A DNA stretch of 64,000 nt from Clostridium sp. OF09-36 (GTDB taxonomy: Bacteria > Bacillota > Clostridia > Lachnospirales > Lachnospiraceae), in contig NZ_QUMD01000010.1 of the NCBI RefSeq assembly GCF_003481985.1, positions 58,239 to 122,238 on the forward strand. The letters are read 5' to 3'. A model generated the notes under the pieces. That model did not search any database, was not told the DNA's origin, and saw only the letters and a list, made by a program, of their open reading frames with translations. The position numbers and the translations under genes are program-made. Shown here piece after piece: positions 44,875 to 53,997 of this stretch. Within the stretch, counting starts at the first letter, position 1; every line of letters starts with the position of its first letter.

Positions 44875-44912
44875 CCCTCTGAATTTGTTTTTAAATTTGG
44901 AGGGATTTTTTT
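44875..44912 (+). terminator. Attenuator-like terminator upstream of a 42-codon ORF
   Basis: CCCTC-tg-AATTT pairs with AAATT-tg-GAGGG, followed by ATTTTTTT. The 596-base gap between tet(40) and the sigma-like gene (44636-45231) holds this, a short ORF and another terminator. Confidence 0.6.
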
Positions 44913-45041
44913 ATGTCCTTTTTTCGGGCAGTTATCTATCTGCTCATACGAAGCAAAATTTATCAATACATAGCATATCAGAGAACGGCAGGAAACCAGT
45001 TAAAAAAATTTCTGCCAGTGCAACGGTACTTCTCACCTTGA
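44913..45041 (+). CDS. Possible 42-aa peptide
   Basis: MSFFRAVIYLLIRSKIYQYI then a basic end. GGAGGG lies about 9 bases upstream, but that site is in the terminator stem. It may be a regulated leader ORF or chance. Low confidence. Confidence 0.3.
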   Translation: MSFFRAVIYLLIRSKIYQYIAYQRTAGNQLKKFLPVQRYFSP

Positions 45042-45087
45042 AAGTAGAAGTACAATCTCCATACAATAGAATTACTATTTCCTATAA

Positions 45088-45122
45088 CCGTAAAGGTCAC
45101 AGAGCCTTTGCGGTTTTTCTTT
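45088..45122 (+). terminator. Rho-independent terminator
   Basis: CCGTAAAGG pairs with CCTTTGCGG (one G-T) around an 8-base loop, then TTTTTCTTTT. Strong. It precedes the mobilizable-element genes. Confidence 0.8.
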
Positions 45123-45231
45123 TGTCGATTTTTGTTGGAAAGTGCCGTAGGGCTGTTTCTGATATGCGGTGTCGTTCTCCGCCTCTCCATCTGGATTTTT
45201 TACATTTCAAAAATTCAGATGGGAGGTATTT

Positions 45232-45744
45232 ATGGTGAAATATGCACCAAGAAAGGTATATATCAGAGAAAGTGGCGGCTATGTGGAATTATCCTACACG
45301 GAGTTCTGCCGTTGCAGGGAATCCGACCAGACCTATATGGACAAGCTGTTTATCCCCATTCAAGGCTGTCTGCTTGAAGTCGTGAGGGAGCAATACACAG
45401 ACTTCTACCGTGACAAGGAACGGTGGCGTTATCTGCAAAAATTAGATACAAAGAATAGACTGCTATCTCTCGACGGATTTACGGACAGCGAGGGGAATCC
45501 TCTGGACTTTATCACTGATGAAGCGGTGGACATTGCAGAAACCGTTGTCAATGCGGTCATGGTGGACAGGCTGAAAGCCGCCCTGCCTTTGCTGTCGGAT
45601 AGTGAACAGGAGCTGATACAGGCAATCTTTTTTGACGGACTTTCCGAGCGTGAAGTCGGGGCGAGGTTGGGCATAACCCAGAGCGTTGTAAACAAACGCA
45701 AAGCCAGAATCCTAATAAAACTAAGAAAGATAATAGAAAATTAA
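45232..45744 (+). CDS. Sigma-70-like RNA polymerase sigma factor of a mobilizable element
   Basis: A 170-residue sigma-like protein. The C-terminal region-4 HTH (ALPLLSDSEQELIQAIFFDG, LSEREVGARLGITQSVVNKR) is clear; the N-terminal part (VYIRESGGYVELSYTEFCRC) is family-specific. ATG at 45232 chosen by GGGAGG. Such proteins occur at the start of Clostridial mobilizable elements and may drive their transfer genes. Confidence 0.8.
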   Translation: MVKYAPRKVYIRESGGYVELSYTEFCRCRESDQTYMDKLFIPIQGCLLEVVREQYTDFYRDKERWRYLQKLDTKNRLLSLDGFTDSEGNPLDFITDEAVDIAETVVNAVMVDRLKAALPLLSDSEQELIQAIFFDGLSEREVGARLGITQSVVNKRKARILIKLRKIIEN

Positions 45745-45837
45745 AATTTAAGGCGTTCAGCCCCTTGTTTTTTCCTTTGGGAAGATGAGGGGGCTTTTCT
45801 CTGCCCTCTCAATCAATTCTGATTGGAGGAAGTAAGA

Positions 45838-46263
45838 ATGGCATACAACCACGGACGGGAGGACAGGAAATGGCGTATCTGGAAAGAAGCGGAGGAAAAG
45901 CTGCTGCGTGAGTGCGGCGTTGATGAAGCGACCATTGAGCAGATACGCATGGCGGACAGGGCAGACTTCAATTCCAACAGGCGGTTTTACCGATGGACGA
46001 ATGACGTTGCGGAATATCTTGAGGACATGGCAGGCAGGGAGCGGCAGGCGGAAGTGGGTACGGTTGCGGAGTTACTGGAAGAGATTGAGAGCGAAAATCT
46101 CTATCAAGTATTAGTCACGGTGGACGGGCGTACCTTGAAAATCGTCCTGCTGAAAATGCAGGGGTATTCCACAAAGGAGATTGCCCCGCTTGTGCATTTG
46201 ACGACTGGTGCCATCTATGCGAGGTTAGACCATCTGCGGAAGAAGCTGCGGAAAATTTTATAG
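45838..46263 (+). CDS. Sigma-region-4-like HTH protein
   Basis: 141 residues, acidic N-terminal helices (EDRKWRIWKEAEEKLLRECG), then a C-terminal HTH (LKMQGYSTKEIAPLVHLTTG, AIYARLDHLRKKLRKIL). GGAGGAAG precedes the ATG. Likely a second element regulator. Confidence 0.75.
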   Translation: MAYNHGREDRKWRIWKEAEEKLLRECGVDEATIEQIRMADRADFNSNRRFYRWTNDVAEYLEDMAGRERQAEVGTVAELLEEIESENLYQVLVTVDGRTLKIVLLKMQGYSTKEIAPLVHLTTGAIYARLDHLRKKLRKIL

Positions 46264-46346
46264 CTTCTAAAACAGCCTGCCATCCTGCGGGCTACTGGGT
46301 GAGGGATGGAAATCCCCTCACTCATTTTTTGCAGGAGGACAACAGG

Positions 46347-46821
46347 ATGGCATACAGGGTTAAGGCATACACGCTTCGGGAGGAATCCACGGAAAGCGGC
46401 ACAAGGTATTTTATCAGCTTTAAGGACGGGCAGGGCAAATCCCACGAGTTGGAAGTGTCGGAACAGTTCTTTATGGAGTTTCGGCAGATGGAGCGCAGGA
46501 ACAGGAATCTTTTCTAATGGGACGAGCGGCACAGGGAGTTTAACGAGGTATGGGACGAAACCCTTTACAGACGGGCGTTGCGTGTGCCTAAGAGCCTTGA
46601 TGAACGCATGGTTGAGGAAGAACGGAATGAAACGCTCTATAAGGCGGTTGGGAGCCTTCCAGAGATACAAAGGCGGCGTTTCCTGCTCTACTACGAGTAT
46701 GAGTTCAATTTTTACCAAATCGCCGCTATGGAGCATTGCACCGCTTCGGCAATACAGAAATCTGTTGCGATTGCAAAGGAGAAAGTAAAGGCGGAAATTG
46801 AAGAAATATCTCCAACCGTGA
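46347..46821 (+). pseudogene. Sigma-like HTH gene interrupted by an ochre codon
   Basis: The frame starts MAYRVKAYTLREESTESGTR and stops at TAA 46515-46517, then continues in the same frame WDERHREFNEVWDETLYRRA and a region-4-like HTH (EFNFYQIAAMEHCTASAIQK). CAA to TAA would explain the stop. The 3' end probably also shifts near 46797 (AATTG), giving the short KKYLQP end; otherwise the frame runs into the next gene. Confidence 0.7.
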
Positions 46822-46932
46822 CCGACACCGCCCGAAAAAGAAATCTGTTTTTTATTTGTGTGGGATTGGCGGCATTACATACTCTCACTTTTTTCCGTGG
46901 GAGTAAATCTATTTTTAAGGAGGTCAACGCCT

Positions 46933-47019
46933 ATGTGCAACGAAAACAAAGACACCGCCCGAAAGGAGGAAAGCCATGCAGAAGTTACAGACAGTCAACG
47001 CCGAAACGCTCCTTTATGA
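46933..47019 (+). CDS. 28-aa ORF coupled to the RepA-like gene
   Basis: MCNENKDTARKEESHAEVTD and eight more residues. Strong AAGGAGG, 8-base spacing. It overlaps the start of the next gene, suggesting translational coupling. Confidence 0.45.
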   Translation: MCNENKDTARKEESHAEVTDSQRRNAPL

Positions 47020-48001
47020 ACCGCTTGAGAAACCATCCTTTGTGGTGGACAGCCTTATCCCGACAGGCTTATCGCTGTTCTGCGGCTCACAGAAGATAGG
47101 CAAAAGCTGGCTCATGCTGAAGCTATGCTTATGCGTGTCGCAGGGAATCCCTTTATGGGATATGCCGACAATGGAGGGCGATGTGCTTTACCTCTGCCTT
47201 GAGGACACGTTCTGCCGCATACAGGACAGGTTATTTCGTTTGACGGACGAAGCAAGCGGGCGGCTCCACTTTGCCGTGGCAAGCTGCAAGCTGTCAGACG
47301 GTCTTATCGTGCAGCTTGAAGATTATCTGAAAGATTACCCAGACAGCAGGCTCATTGTCATTGATACCTTGCAGAAAGTCCGTACAGCTTCAAAAGACAA
47401 TGCCTATGCAAGCGACTATGGGGACATCTCCCTCATCAAAGACTTTGCCGACAGGCACTCTCTGGCGGTCATTGTCGTACACCACATCCGAAAGCAGAAT
47501 GACAGCGACGTGTTCAACAAGGTGTCTGGGACGACAGGATTAACGGGGAGTGCGGACGCTACCTTTGTTCTGGAAAAGGAGAAACGTGCGTCTGACACCG
47601 CCAAGCTGTATGTGACGGGCAGGGACACGCCTTATCAGGAATACACGCTGCGTTTCCGTGATTGCCGTTGGGAGCTTGTGGAGCGGAAAACGCAGGAGCA
47701 GCTTGCGAAAGAAACGATACCAGATGTCCTTTTTCGGTTGGTGGATTTTATGAGGGATAAGGAAGAATGGATAGGCACGGCAACGGAACTGTTAGCCGCT
47801 ATGGGGGAAACGGAAACCATACCCACGGTGATTACGAAATGGCTGAATGAATACCGCACCACATTTTTAAGCGAGAACCGTATCTGCTACCAGTACAGCC
47901 GCAGGAAAGACGGCAGGCGGATTGCCCTTGCAAGGAGGGCGGGTGACAGCGGTGATGGTGGTGACAGCGATATTAGGATACCCCCCTGTTACTGTCATTG
48001 A
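46976..48001 (+). CDS. RepA-like AAA ATPase / helicase
   Basis: A 341-residue RecA-fold ATPase: Walker A FCGSQKIGKSWLMLKL, Walker B LIVIDTLQKV, and VIVVHHIRKQNDSDVFNKVS, then GLTGSADATFVLEKEK (RepA hexameric helicase pattern). It probably replicates or processes the excised element. The last codons run into a repeat array (GDSGDGGDSDIRI). Confidence 0.85.
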   Translation: MQKLQTVNAETLLYEPLEKPSFVVDSLIPTGLSLFCGSQKIGKSWLMLKLCLCVSQGIPLWDMPTMEGDVLYLCLEDTFCRIQDRLFRLTDEASGRLHFAVASCKLSDGLIVQLEDYLKDYPDSRLIVIDTLQKVRTASKDNAYASDYGDISLIKDFADRHSLAVIVVHHIRKQNDSDVFNKVSGTTGLTGSADATFVLEKEKRASDTAKLYVTGRDTPYQEYTLRFRDCRWELVERKTQEQLAKETIPDVLFRLVDFMRDKEEWIGTATELLAAMGETETIPTVITKWLNEYRTTFLSENRICYQYSRRKDGRRIALARRAGDSGDGGDSDIRIPPCYCH

Positions 48002-48486
48002 CGCTTAAAGCCATGTAAAGCTGGCGGCTCTGCCCTGCGGGTGACAGCAGTGACGGTGGTGACAGTGATTTTAGGATACCCTGCCGCTGTCATCCCTACG
48101 GGAGAACACCCCGTAAACGCAAAATGCAGGCGTGAGATTTACTCGCCCTTTTCGGTCGTGTAAAACCACCCCTGCGGTCAGAAAAATCATTCCGATTTTT
48201 CCGACTGCGTTTACAGGGTGTAACACACTACACTTTGCCCTGCAAAGTCGTGTGCCAGACGTTCCCTCTGGACTCCCTTAAGGCAGGGCTGTGCCCTGCT
48301 ATCCTACGCCTTACGGCTTCGGATAAAAGAATGGCGGCATGACGGTGACGGCTCTTGCGAGGGGGGGTATCCCAAAAACACCGTCATCATCGACATGACC
48401 GTCATGCAGGGGGTGAGGGTGACAGTTGCGGCAGTCGGCAGGGGGTATCCCAAAACTGCTGTCACCACCGTCACCGCTGTCACCCC
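47941..48486. repeat. Inverted repeat array around oriT
   Basis: Two copies of a GGTGACAGC..GTGACGGTGGTGACAG..TTAGGATACCC-type unit (47941-47987, 48040-48082) and two inverted copies (48362-48405, 48441-48486). They flank a 280-base core in a 525-base region between the RepA-like and relaxase genes. Likely iterons or binding sites for replication/transfer. Confidence 0.6.
48224..48254 (+). promoter_or_regulatory. Probable oriT hairpin for MobV
   Basis: CACAC-tac-ACTTTGC-cct-GCAAAGT-c-GTGTG. This resembles the MobV-type oriT inverted repeat (ACTTTA/TAAAGT with CACAC/GTGTG) and lies upstream of the mob gene as expected. Confidence 0.6.
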
Positions 48487-48526
48487 AAAGGACGGTCACC
48501 CGCCGAAAGAAAGGAGGAATCCGCCT

Positions 48527-49492
48527 ATGCCTTATGCAATCCTGCGTTTCCAGAAACGAAAAGCGGGCGGCGTTGCGGCTTGTGAACGCCACAACGAGCG
48601 GAAGAAAGAAGCCTACAAAAGCAACCCAGATATAGATATGGAACGCTCTAAAAACAATTACCATCTCATAGCACCACCAAAGTACACCTACAAGAAAGAG
48701 ATTAACCGCATGGTAGCCGAAGCGGGGTGCAGGACAAGGAAAGACAGCGTGATGATGGTGGAAACGCTCATCACAGCTTCACCAGAATTTATGAACCAGT
48801 TACCGCCCGAAGAACAAAAAGCGTATTTCCAGACGGCTCTTGACTTCATTTCGGAGCGTGTTGGAAAGCAGAATATCCTCTCCGCTGTCGTCCATATGGA
48901 CGAGAGAACGCCCCATATGCACCTCTGCTTTGTGCCGATTACGCCAGACAATAAGCTGTCAGCGAAAGCTATCTTAGGCAACCAGAAATCATTATCCGAG
49001 TGGCAGACCGCCTACCATGAGCGGATGTCCTCACGGTGGAATCAGCTTGAACGGGGGCAGTCCTCAATGGAAACCAAGCGGAAACACGTCCCCACATGGC
49101 TCTATAAATTAGGCGGCAGGCTTGATAAACAGTATGAAGAAATCGTGTCTGCCCTATCCGACATCAACGCCTTTAACGCAGGGAAGAAAAGGGATAAAGC
49201 GTTAGATTTACTCTCTGCATGGCTGCCAGACGTGGAGAAATTCTCTAAGGAAATCGGGAAACAGCAGGCGTATATCGACAGTTTGAAAGAGAGAATTGGG
49301 CAGGAATCAGACTATGCGGGGCGTATGCGTGATGAAAAGTACGAGCAGGAACTAAAGGTGCAGAAAGCGAATCAGAAGATATTTGAATTGCAGAGAACCA
49401 ACGAGCAGATGGGGCGGCTGCTGTCAAAAATACCGCCCGAAGTGTTGGAAGAATTGCAGAAAAATCATAGAAGCAGAGCGAAAGAAAGGTAG
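48527..49492 (+). CDS. MobV-family relaxase
   Basis: A 321-residue relaxase: AILRFQKRKAGGVAACERHN (motif I region), YKSNPDIDMERSKNNYHLI (motif II), and the HUH-type motif III VVHMDERTPHMHLCFVPIT. The C-terminal half is coiled coil. It nicks oriT to start transfer of the mobilizable element. ATG at 48527 chosen by AAGGAGG; the open frame extends upstream through the repeat region. Confidence 0.9.
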   Translation: MPYAILRFQKRKAGGVAACERHNERKKEAYKSNPDIDMERSKNNYHLIAPPKYTYKKEINRMVAEAGCRTRKDSVMMVETLITASPEFMNQLPPEEQKAYFQTALDFISERVGKQNILSAVVHMDERTPHMHLCFVPITPDNKLSAKAILGNQKSLSEWQTAYHERMSSRWNQLERGQSSMETKRKHVPTWLYKLGGRLDKQYEEIVSALSDINAFNAGKKRDKALDLLSAWLPDVEKFSKEIGKQQAYIDSLKERIGQESDYAGRMRDEKYEQELKVQKANQKIFELQRTNEQMGRLLSKIPPEVLEELQKNHRSRAKER

Positions 49493-49500
49493 ATATGTGA

Positions 49501-50355
49501 ATGAAGAAACAGGATTTTAAGGTGTTAAAGACCAAAGACTTGTACCCGTTCCCCGACAATCCGTTTCATGTGGCAGAAGATGAAACACTGTCAGAGTTAG
49601 CGGAAAGCATCAAGGAATTTGGCATTGTCACGCCGATAATCACACGCCCGAAAGAGGACGGGGACGGTTATGAAGTGATTGCAGGACAGCGGCGTGTCCG
49701 TGCTTCTGAACTTGCAGGGATAAATACCGTGCCTGCGTTTGTCCTGCCCTTAGACCGTGACCGAGCCATCATCACCCTTGTAGACAGCAATTTGCAGCGT
49801 GAGAATATCCTGCCATCGGAGCGGGCGTTTGCTTACAAGATGAAATCCGAAGCCATGAAGCGGCAGGGTTTCCGCACAGACTTAACCTCGTCACAAGTTG
49901 TGACGAAGTTGCGGACGGACGACAAGGTGGCACAGGGCTTCGGCGTGGGCAGGATGACCGTGCAGCGTTTTATCCGCCTGACGGAACTGATACCGCCGAT
50001 TTTGCAGATGGTGGACGAGGGGAAAATCGCCCTCACGCCTGCGGTGGAACTGTCCTTCTTGAAGAAAGACGAGCAGGAAAACCTCTTTGCCACGATGGAG
50101 AGCGAAGAAGCAACGCCCTCACTCTCACAGGCACAGCGGATGAAACAGTTAAGCCAGAGCGGGCGGCTTGACATGGATACGATATTTGCGATTATGACGG
50201 AGGAAAAGGGCAACCAGAAAGAAACCTTGAAAATCAACACAAGCAAGCTGAAAAAATACTTTCCGAAGAACACAACGCCGAAGCAGATGGAGGAAACCAT
50301 CATCAAACTTTTGGAGCGTGAGTTGCAGAGGAAACGCAACCGTGACAGCCGCTAA
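49501..50355 (+). CDS. ParB/RepB-family partition-like protein
   Basis: A 284-residue protein: LKTKDLYPFPDNPFHVAEDE, IKEFGIVTPIITRPKEDGDG, YEVIAGQRRVRASELAGINT (ParB nuclease-like domain) and an HTH near residues 130-190. Typical of Clostridial mobilizable elements just after MobV. Confidence 0.88.
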   Translation: MKKQDFKVLKTKDLYPFPDNPFHVAEDETLSELAESIKEFGIVTPIITRPKEDGDGYEVIAGQRRVRASELAGINTVPAFVLPLDRDRAIITLVDSNLQRENILPSERAFAYKMKSEAMKRQGFRTDLTSSQVVTKLRTDDKVAQGFGVGRMTVQRFIRLTELIPPILQMVDEGKIALTPAVELSFLKKDEQENLFATMESEEATPSLSQAQRMKQLSQSGRLDMDTIFAIMTEEKGNQKETLKINTSKLKKYFPKNTTPKQMEETIIKLLERELQRKRNRDSR

Positions 50356-50400
50356 TCTTCTTTTTTCGGGAAGTAAATACAGAGAGTTGAGGTATGGAGA

Positions 50401-50631
50401 ATGAGAGAAATCCAGTATGAAATCGTAAAGGAAATCGCAGTATTGTCTACGGGCGACAGTGGCTACACAAAGGAAATCAATCTCATTTCATGGAATGGGA
50501 AAGAGCCGAAGTATGACATCCGCAGCTTTTCCCCGAACCGTGAAAAGTGCGGCAAGGGAATCACGCTGAACGCTGATGAAGCGGCGGCACTCCTTAAAGC
50601 ATTACAGAAAGAATTAAACAGCGAGGATTAA
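50401..50631 (+). CDS. YdbC-family PC4-like DNA-binding protein
   Basis: A 76-residue protein (IQYEIVKEIAVLSTGDSGYT, KEINLISWNGKEPKYDIRSF) matching the PC4/YdbC fold, which binds single-stranded DNA. Common in ICEs and mobilizable elements. Confidence 0.82.
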   Translation: MREIQYEIVKEIAVLSTGDSGYTKEINLISWNGKEPKYDIRSFSPNREKCGKGITLNADEAAALLKALQKELNSED

Positions 50632-50702
50632 TGGTATCTGATTGGCAGGGCGGGGACATTTCCAAACTCTTCCCTGCCCTGTCTGGAAAGGAAGATTTAA
50701 GT

Positions 50703-50894
50703 ATGGGCGAGGATAAGAAAGCAGATAAAAAGAGAAAGCGTATCGTGCCAAAAGCACCAGTGCAGATGATAATCAGCCGTGAATATGTCGGCACACAGAC
50801 CGTTACAGAAGCGTTTGTCCCGATTATCTCCGAGGATATTCGGAAGAAGATTGCCGAGGGCGACACCTTCGACAATGAGGGGCTGTCCGCTTAG
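50703..50894 (+). CDS. Small basic element protein
   Basis: 63 residues: MGEDKKADKKRKRIVPKAPV then QMIISREYVGTQTVTEAFVP. No known fold. Start at 50703 inferred from AAGGAAG; a longer frame begins at 50631. Common partner preceding the serine recombinase. Confidence 0.6.
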   Translation: MGEDKKADKKRKRIVPKAPVQMIISREYVGTQTVTEAFVPIISEDIRKKIAEGDTFDNEGLSA

Positions 50895-50948
50895 AATGTA
50901 CGCAATGGGACATGAAAACAGATAGGACAGATACGGAGGTTTTACAGT

Positions 50949-52805
50949 ATGGCAGGAATCAAAGAAGAAAAGAAAATCTATTTAGTCGGCATTTATTGCC
51001 GCTTATCTAAAGACGATGGTACGGATAACGAGAGTGCGAGCATTGCGACACAGAAATCCATCCTCACGGATTATGTGAAAAAGCAGGGATGGCACATAGC
51101 AAAAACGTATGTGGACGATGGTTATTCTGGTACAAATTTCCAAAGACCAAGTTTCCAGAATATGATAAAAGACATTGAAAGCGGTCTGATAAACTGCGTG
51201 ATTACGAAAGATTTATCCCGTCTGGGGAGAAACTATCTTGATTGTGGGTTATATCTGGAAGTTTTCTTCCCAGAGCATAACGTGAGGTATATAGCGGTCA
51301 ATGACGGCGTAGATACCTTGAATAAATCTGCTATGGACATCACGCCTTTCCGCAACATTTTAAACGAAATGTATGCCGCTGACATATCTGTTAAGATAAA
51401 ATCGGCATATCGGGCGAGGTTTCAACAGGGGAAATTCATGGGAACTACCGCCCCTTATGGCTATATCAAAGACCCTGCCGACCACAACCATCTGCTGATA
51501 GATGATAAAGTGGCACATGTTGTAAAAGAGATATTCGACCTTGCATTAAAAGGGAATGGAGTTGCCAAAATTTGCAGACATCTTAATAAACAGCATATCC
51601 TACGCCCTGCCGCTTATGCGGCGGAGCGTGGCGAAACAGGCTTTGAACGTCATTTTGAGGGGAACGAGGACAAACGCTATATTTGGAGTGGGAACAGCGT
51701 GAGGAGCATTTTAAGAAGCCCGATATATGCGGGAAATCTTGTAGGCTACAAACGGATTGCCGCCAATATGAAAAGCAAGAAACGCCCCTCTAAGCTGCCC
51801 GAAGAATGGGAAGTGATACCCAATACCCATGAGGGAATAGTCACGCAGGAGGAATTTGATATTGTCCAACAGCTTATTACAAGTCGTAGGCTTCCACAGA
51901 ACAAGGGAGGATTTGTAAATATTTTTGCAGGCGTTATCAAGTGTGTGGACTGCGGATGTGCTCTGCGGGCAATGAACGTACACAGGAGGAAACGCCCAGA
52001 GATTATCGACTGTGTACAGTATTCATGTAATAATTATGCAAGAAACGGAAGAAGCGAGTGTAGTGCCCACAATATAGAAGCAAGGGATTTATTCAATGCC
52101 GTTCTTGCCGACATCAACTGTTTTGCGGATATGGCAGTGAATGATGAAAAGGCGGTCAGGGCCATAGAAAAGCGGCTCACGGAAACAGACCAGAGCAGGG
52201 CGAAAGCATTAGAGAAAGAACGTAAGAAGCTGAACAAACGCCTTGCGGAACTGGACAGGCTGTTTTCCTCTCTCTACGAGGATAAGGTCATGGAGCGTAT
52301 TACCGAGCGGAATTTTGAGATGATGTCGGGGAAATACCAGAAAGAGCAGCTTGAAATTGAAGCAAGGCTGAAAGAGGTGACGGAAACTCTTAATGAAAGC
52401 TACGAGAAATCACGGGGAATCCGTGACTTCCTCGCCCTTATCCGAAATTATCAAGGCTTAAAAGAACTGGATGCAACAGTTATAAACGCACTCATAGACA
52501 AGATACTTGTTTCGGAGCGTGAGAAGATGGCAGACGGAACAGTGAAGCAGGAAATCAAGATTTACTATAAATTCATCGGCTTTGTCGATGAATTACATAT
52601 CATACCTACAAAACGGTGGGCAGCAATGCCCGCTAAAAATTGTACGGTGTGCGGCGTTGAATATGTCCCGGGCTCTGGTGCATCAAGGTATTGTCCTGCT
52701 TGTGCCAAGAAGATACGGAGGGAGAAATCAAACGAGAGCAAACGCAGGAGCAGAGAACAGAAAAGGATAGCATGTATGAACTGTCCGCAAAAAATGACCG
52801 ACTGA
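50949..52805 (+). CDS. Large serine recombinase (site-specific)
   Basis: 618 residues. N-terminal resolvase domain: catalytic Ser in YCRLSKDDG, GYSGTNFQRPSFQNM, ITKDLSRLGRNYLD. Recombinase and zinc-ribbon domains follow (YAGNLVGYKR; CVDCGCALRAM), then a coiled coil and a C-terminal Cys4 zinc ribbon (CTVCG...CPACAKK). It integrates or excises the mobilizable element. Its 3' end directly abuts macro-domain sequence. Confidence 0.95.
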   Translation: MAGIKEEKKIYLVGIYCRLSKDDGTDNESASIATQKSILTDYVKKQGWHIAKTYVDDGYSGTNFQRPSFQNMIKDIESGLINCVITKDLSRLGRNYLDCGLYLEVFFPEHNVRYIAVNDGVDTLNKSAMDITPFRNILNEMYAADISVKIKSAYRARFQQGKFMGTTAPYGYIKDPADHNHLLIDDKVAHVVKEIFDLALKGNGVAKICRHLNKQHILRPAAYAAERGETGFERHFEGNEDKRYIWSGNSVRSILRSPIYAGNLVGYKRIAANMKSKKRPSKLPEEWEVIPNTHEGIVTQEEFDIVQQLITSRRLPQNKGGFVNIFAGVIKCVDCGCALRAMNVHRRKRPEIIDCVQYSCNNYARNGRSECSAHNIEARDLFNAVLADINCFADMAVNDEKAVRAIEKRLTETDQSRAKALEKERKKLNKRLAELDRLFSSLYEDKVMERITERNFEMMSGKYQKEQLEIEARLKEVTETLNESYEKSRGIRDFLALIRNYQGLKELDATVINALIDKILVSEREKMADGTVKQEIKIYYKFIGFVDELHIIPTKRWAAMPAKNCTVCGVEYVPGSGASRYCPACAKKIRREKSNESKRRSREQKRIACMNCPQKMTD

Positions 52806-53086
52806 TATGGAATGGTGGAAGGAATAGAGAAGAGGAACTTCTTGCTAACTGCTATTTTAATTCCATGGAGCTGGCAATGGATAATGGAATCAGGTCTATT
52901 GCATTTCCTTCTATATCGACAGGTGTGTACAGTTTTCCGGTAGAGCTAGCAGCGAAAGTTGCAGTTCATACAGTTAATAGATTCCTGCAGGATAATCCAA
53001 ACAGCTTTGATTTGGTGGAATGGGTGCTGTTCGATGCACATACTGAGGCGGTGTATGAAGCAGAGGTTGATAAGATATATGAGTAA
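52772..53086 (+). pseudogene. Macro-domain protein, 5' half missing
   Basis: From about 52800 the frame encodes the C-terminal half of a macro (ADP-ribose-binding) domain: IWNGGRNREEELLANCYFNS, then SIAFPSISTGVYSFPVELAA. The N-terminal part with the NAAN motif is absent. The frame upstream belongs to the recombinase 3' end, so the gene was probably split by insertion at the GPIW region. I do not see the 5' half in the window. Confidence 0.75.
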
Positions 53087-53175
53087 TAGAAATGAAATGT
53101 CTATTATATCTATTGATGATTCCGGTTTTGTCGATATAATATATTGTGAGAAATGAAGAGAAGGAGATTAACCAA

Positions 53176-53601
53176 ATGGATAATAATGAAGTAGTAGTAA
53201 CAGAAGAAGTGGCAGCAGTTGTTGAAAATAATACAGGTATTGAAATAGAGCCTTTATTTGAGGAGCAGGTTGATTTTGATACATTCTCAAAGTCAGACTT
53301 CCGTGTTGTAAAGGTAAAGAATTGTGAAGCAGTGCCTAAGAGCAAAAAACTTCTTAGATTTACACTTGATGATGGAACAGAGAATGAGAGAACAATTCTT
53401 TCAGGAGTACATGCTTTTTATGAGCCAGAGGAACTTGTTGGTAAGACATTACTTGCAATCGTAAATCTTCCACCACGTTCAATGATGGGAATTGACTCTT
53501 GTGGTATGTTACTTTCAGCTATTCACAATGTAAATGGTGAAGAAAAGTTGAATCTTGTAATGTTAGACGATTCAATTCCAGCAGGTGCAAAACTGTATTA
53601 A
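53176..53601 (+). CDS. Stand-alone MetRS C-terminal tRNA-binding domain
   Basis: A 141-residue protein with the EMAP-II/Trbp111 OB fold: EPLFEEQVDFDTFSKSDFRV, KNCEAVPKSKKLLRFTLDDG, LVGKTLLAIVNLPPRSMMGI, DSIPAGAKLY. It resembles the domain fused to MetRS in Lachnospiraceae, including the metG fragment at 63.3 kb, but is AT-richer. RBS AAGGAG. It could bind tRNA or dimerise MetRS in trans. Confidence 0.85.
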   Translation: MDNNEVVVTEEVAAVVENNTGIEIEPLFEEQVDFDTFSKSDFRVVKVKNCEAVPKSKKLLRFTLDDGTENERTILSGVHAFYEPEELVGKTLLAIVNLPPRSMMGIDSCGMLLSAIHNVNGEEKLNLVMLDDSIPAGAKLY

Positions 53602-53704
53602 GATTTGCACAGTAATTACATATATGTTAGTGGATAATTATATGTGATTTTAAAATTTATGTTGAAAGTAGATAGTAAAAGAGCTGGGTGTCATTGTGCC
53701 CAGC

Positions 53705-53905
53705 TCAATCTTCTACATGGAAGACATCTTCCACCAGCATATTAAAGTATTTAGAAATCCGCAGCATAAACTCGGCAGATGGGGTGCTGTCTCCACGTTC
53801 TATCCTGCCGACAGTTTTGGTGCTGTATCCGATAGCAGCGGCAAGGTCATCCTGGTAAATGCCACGTTGTTCTCGGATTTCTCGGATATTATTGGTAACC
53901 GCCAT
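53705..53905 (-). CDS. XRE-family regulator (minus strand)
   Basis: A 66-residue HTH protein: IREIREQRGIYQDDLAAAIG, YSTKTVGRIERGDSTPSAEF. Probably regulates ICE genes. One of several XRE proteins in this end. Confidence 0.85.
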   Translation of the reverse strand: MAVTNNIREIREQRGIYQDDLAAAIGYSTKTVGRIERGDSTPSAEFMLRISKYFNMLVEDVFHVED

Positions 53906-53997
53906 AAAAATCCCTTCTTTCAGTTCTATAGATAGATAGATATTTTCTTATTGTTAATTATGCAAAATGATGTGTCCGATAAAAAGGACTTGCAATT

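Larger units (their letters stand above)
41126..52805 (+). mobile_element. Tetracycline resistance plus mobilizable region with serine recombinase
   Basis: tet(O), tet(40), sigma-like genes, RepA-like ATPase, oriT, MobV, ParB-like, PC4-like, and a large serine recombinase at the right end, all on the plus strand. The right boundary is set by the recombinase stop meeting macro-domain homology. The left boundary is uncertain: it may start at 41126 or only after tet(40). Confidence 0.6.

Noticed and set aside
44636..45231. The long open frame 44885-45238
   Set aside because: It overlaps two terminators and has no family signal. Only a short 42-codon ORF with low confidence is kept.
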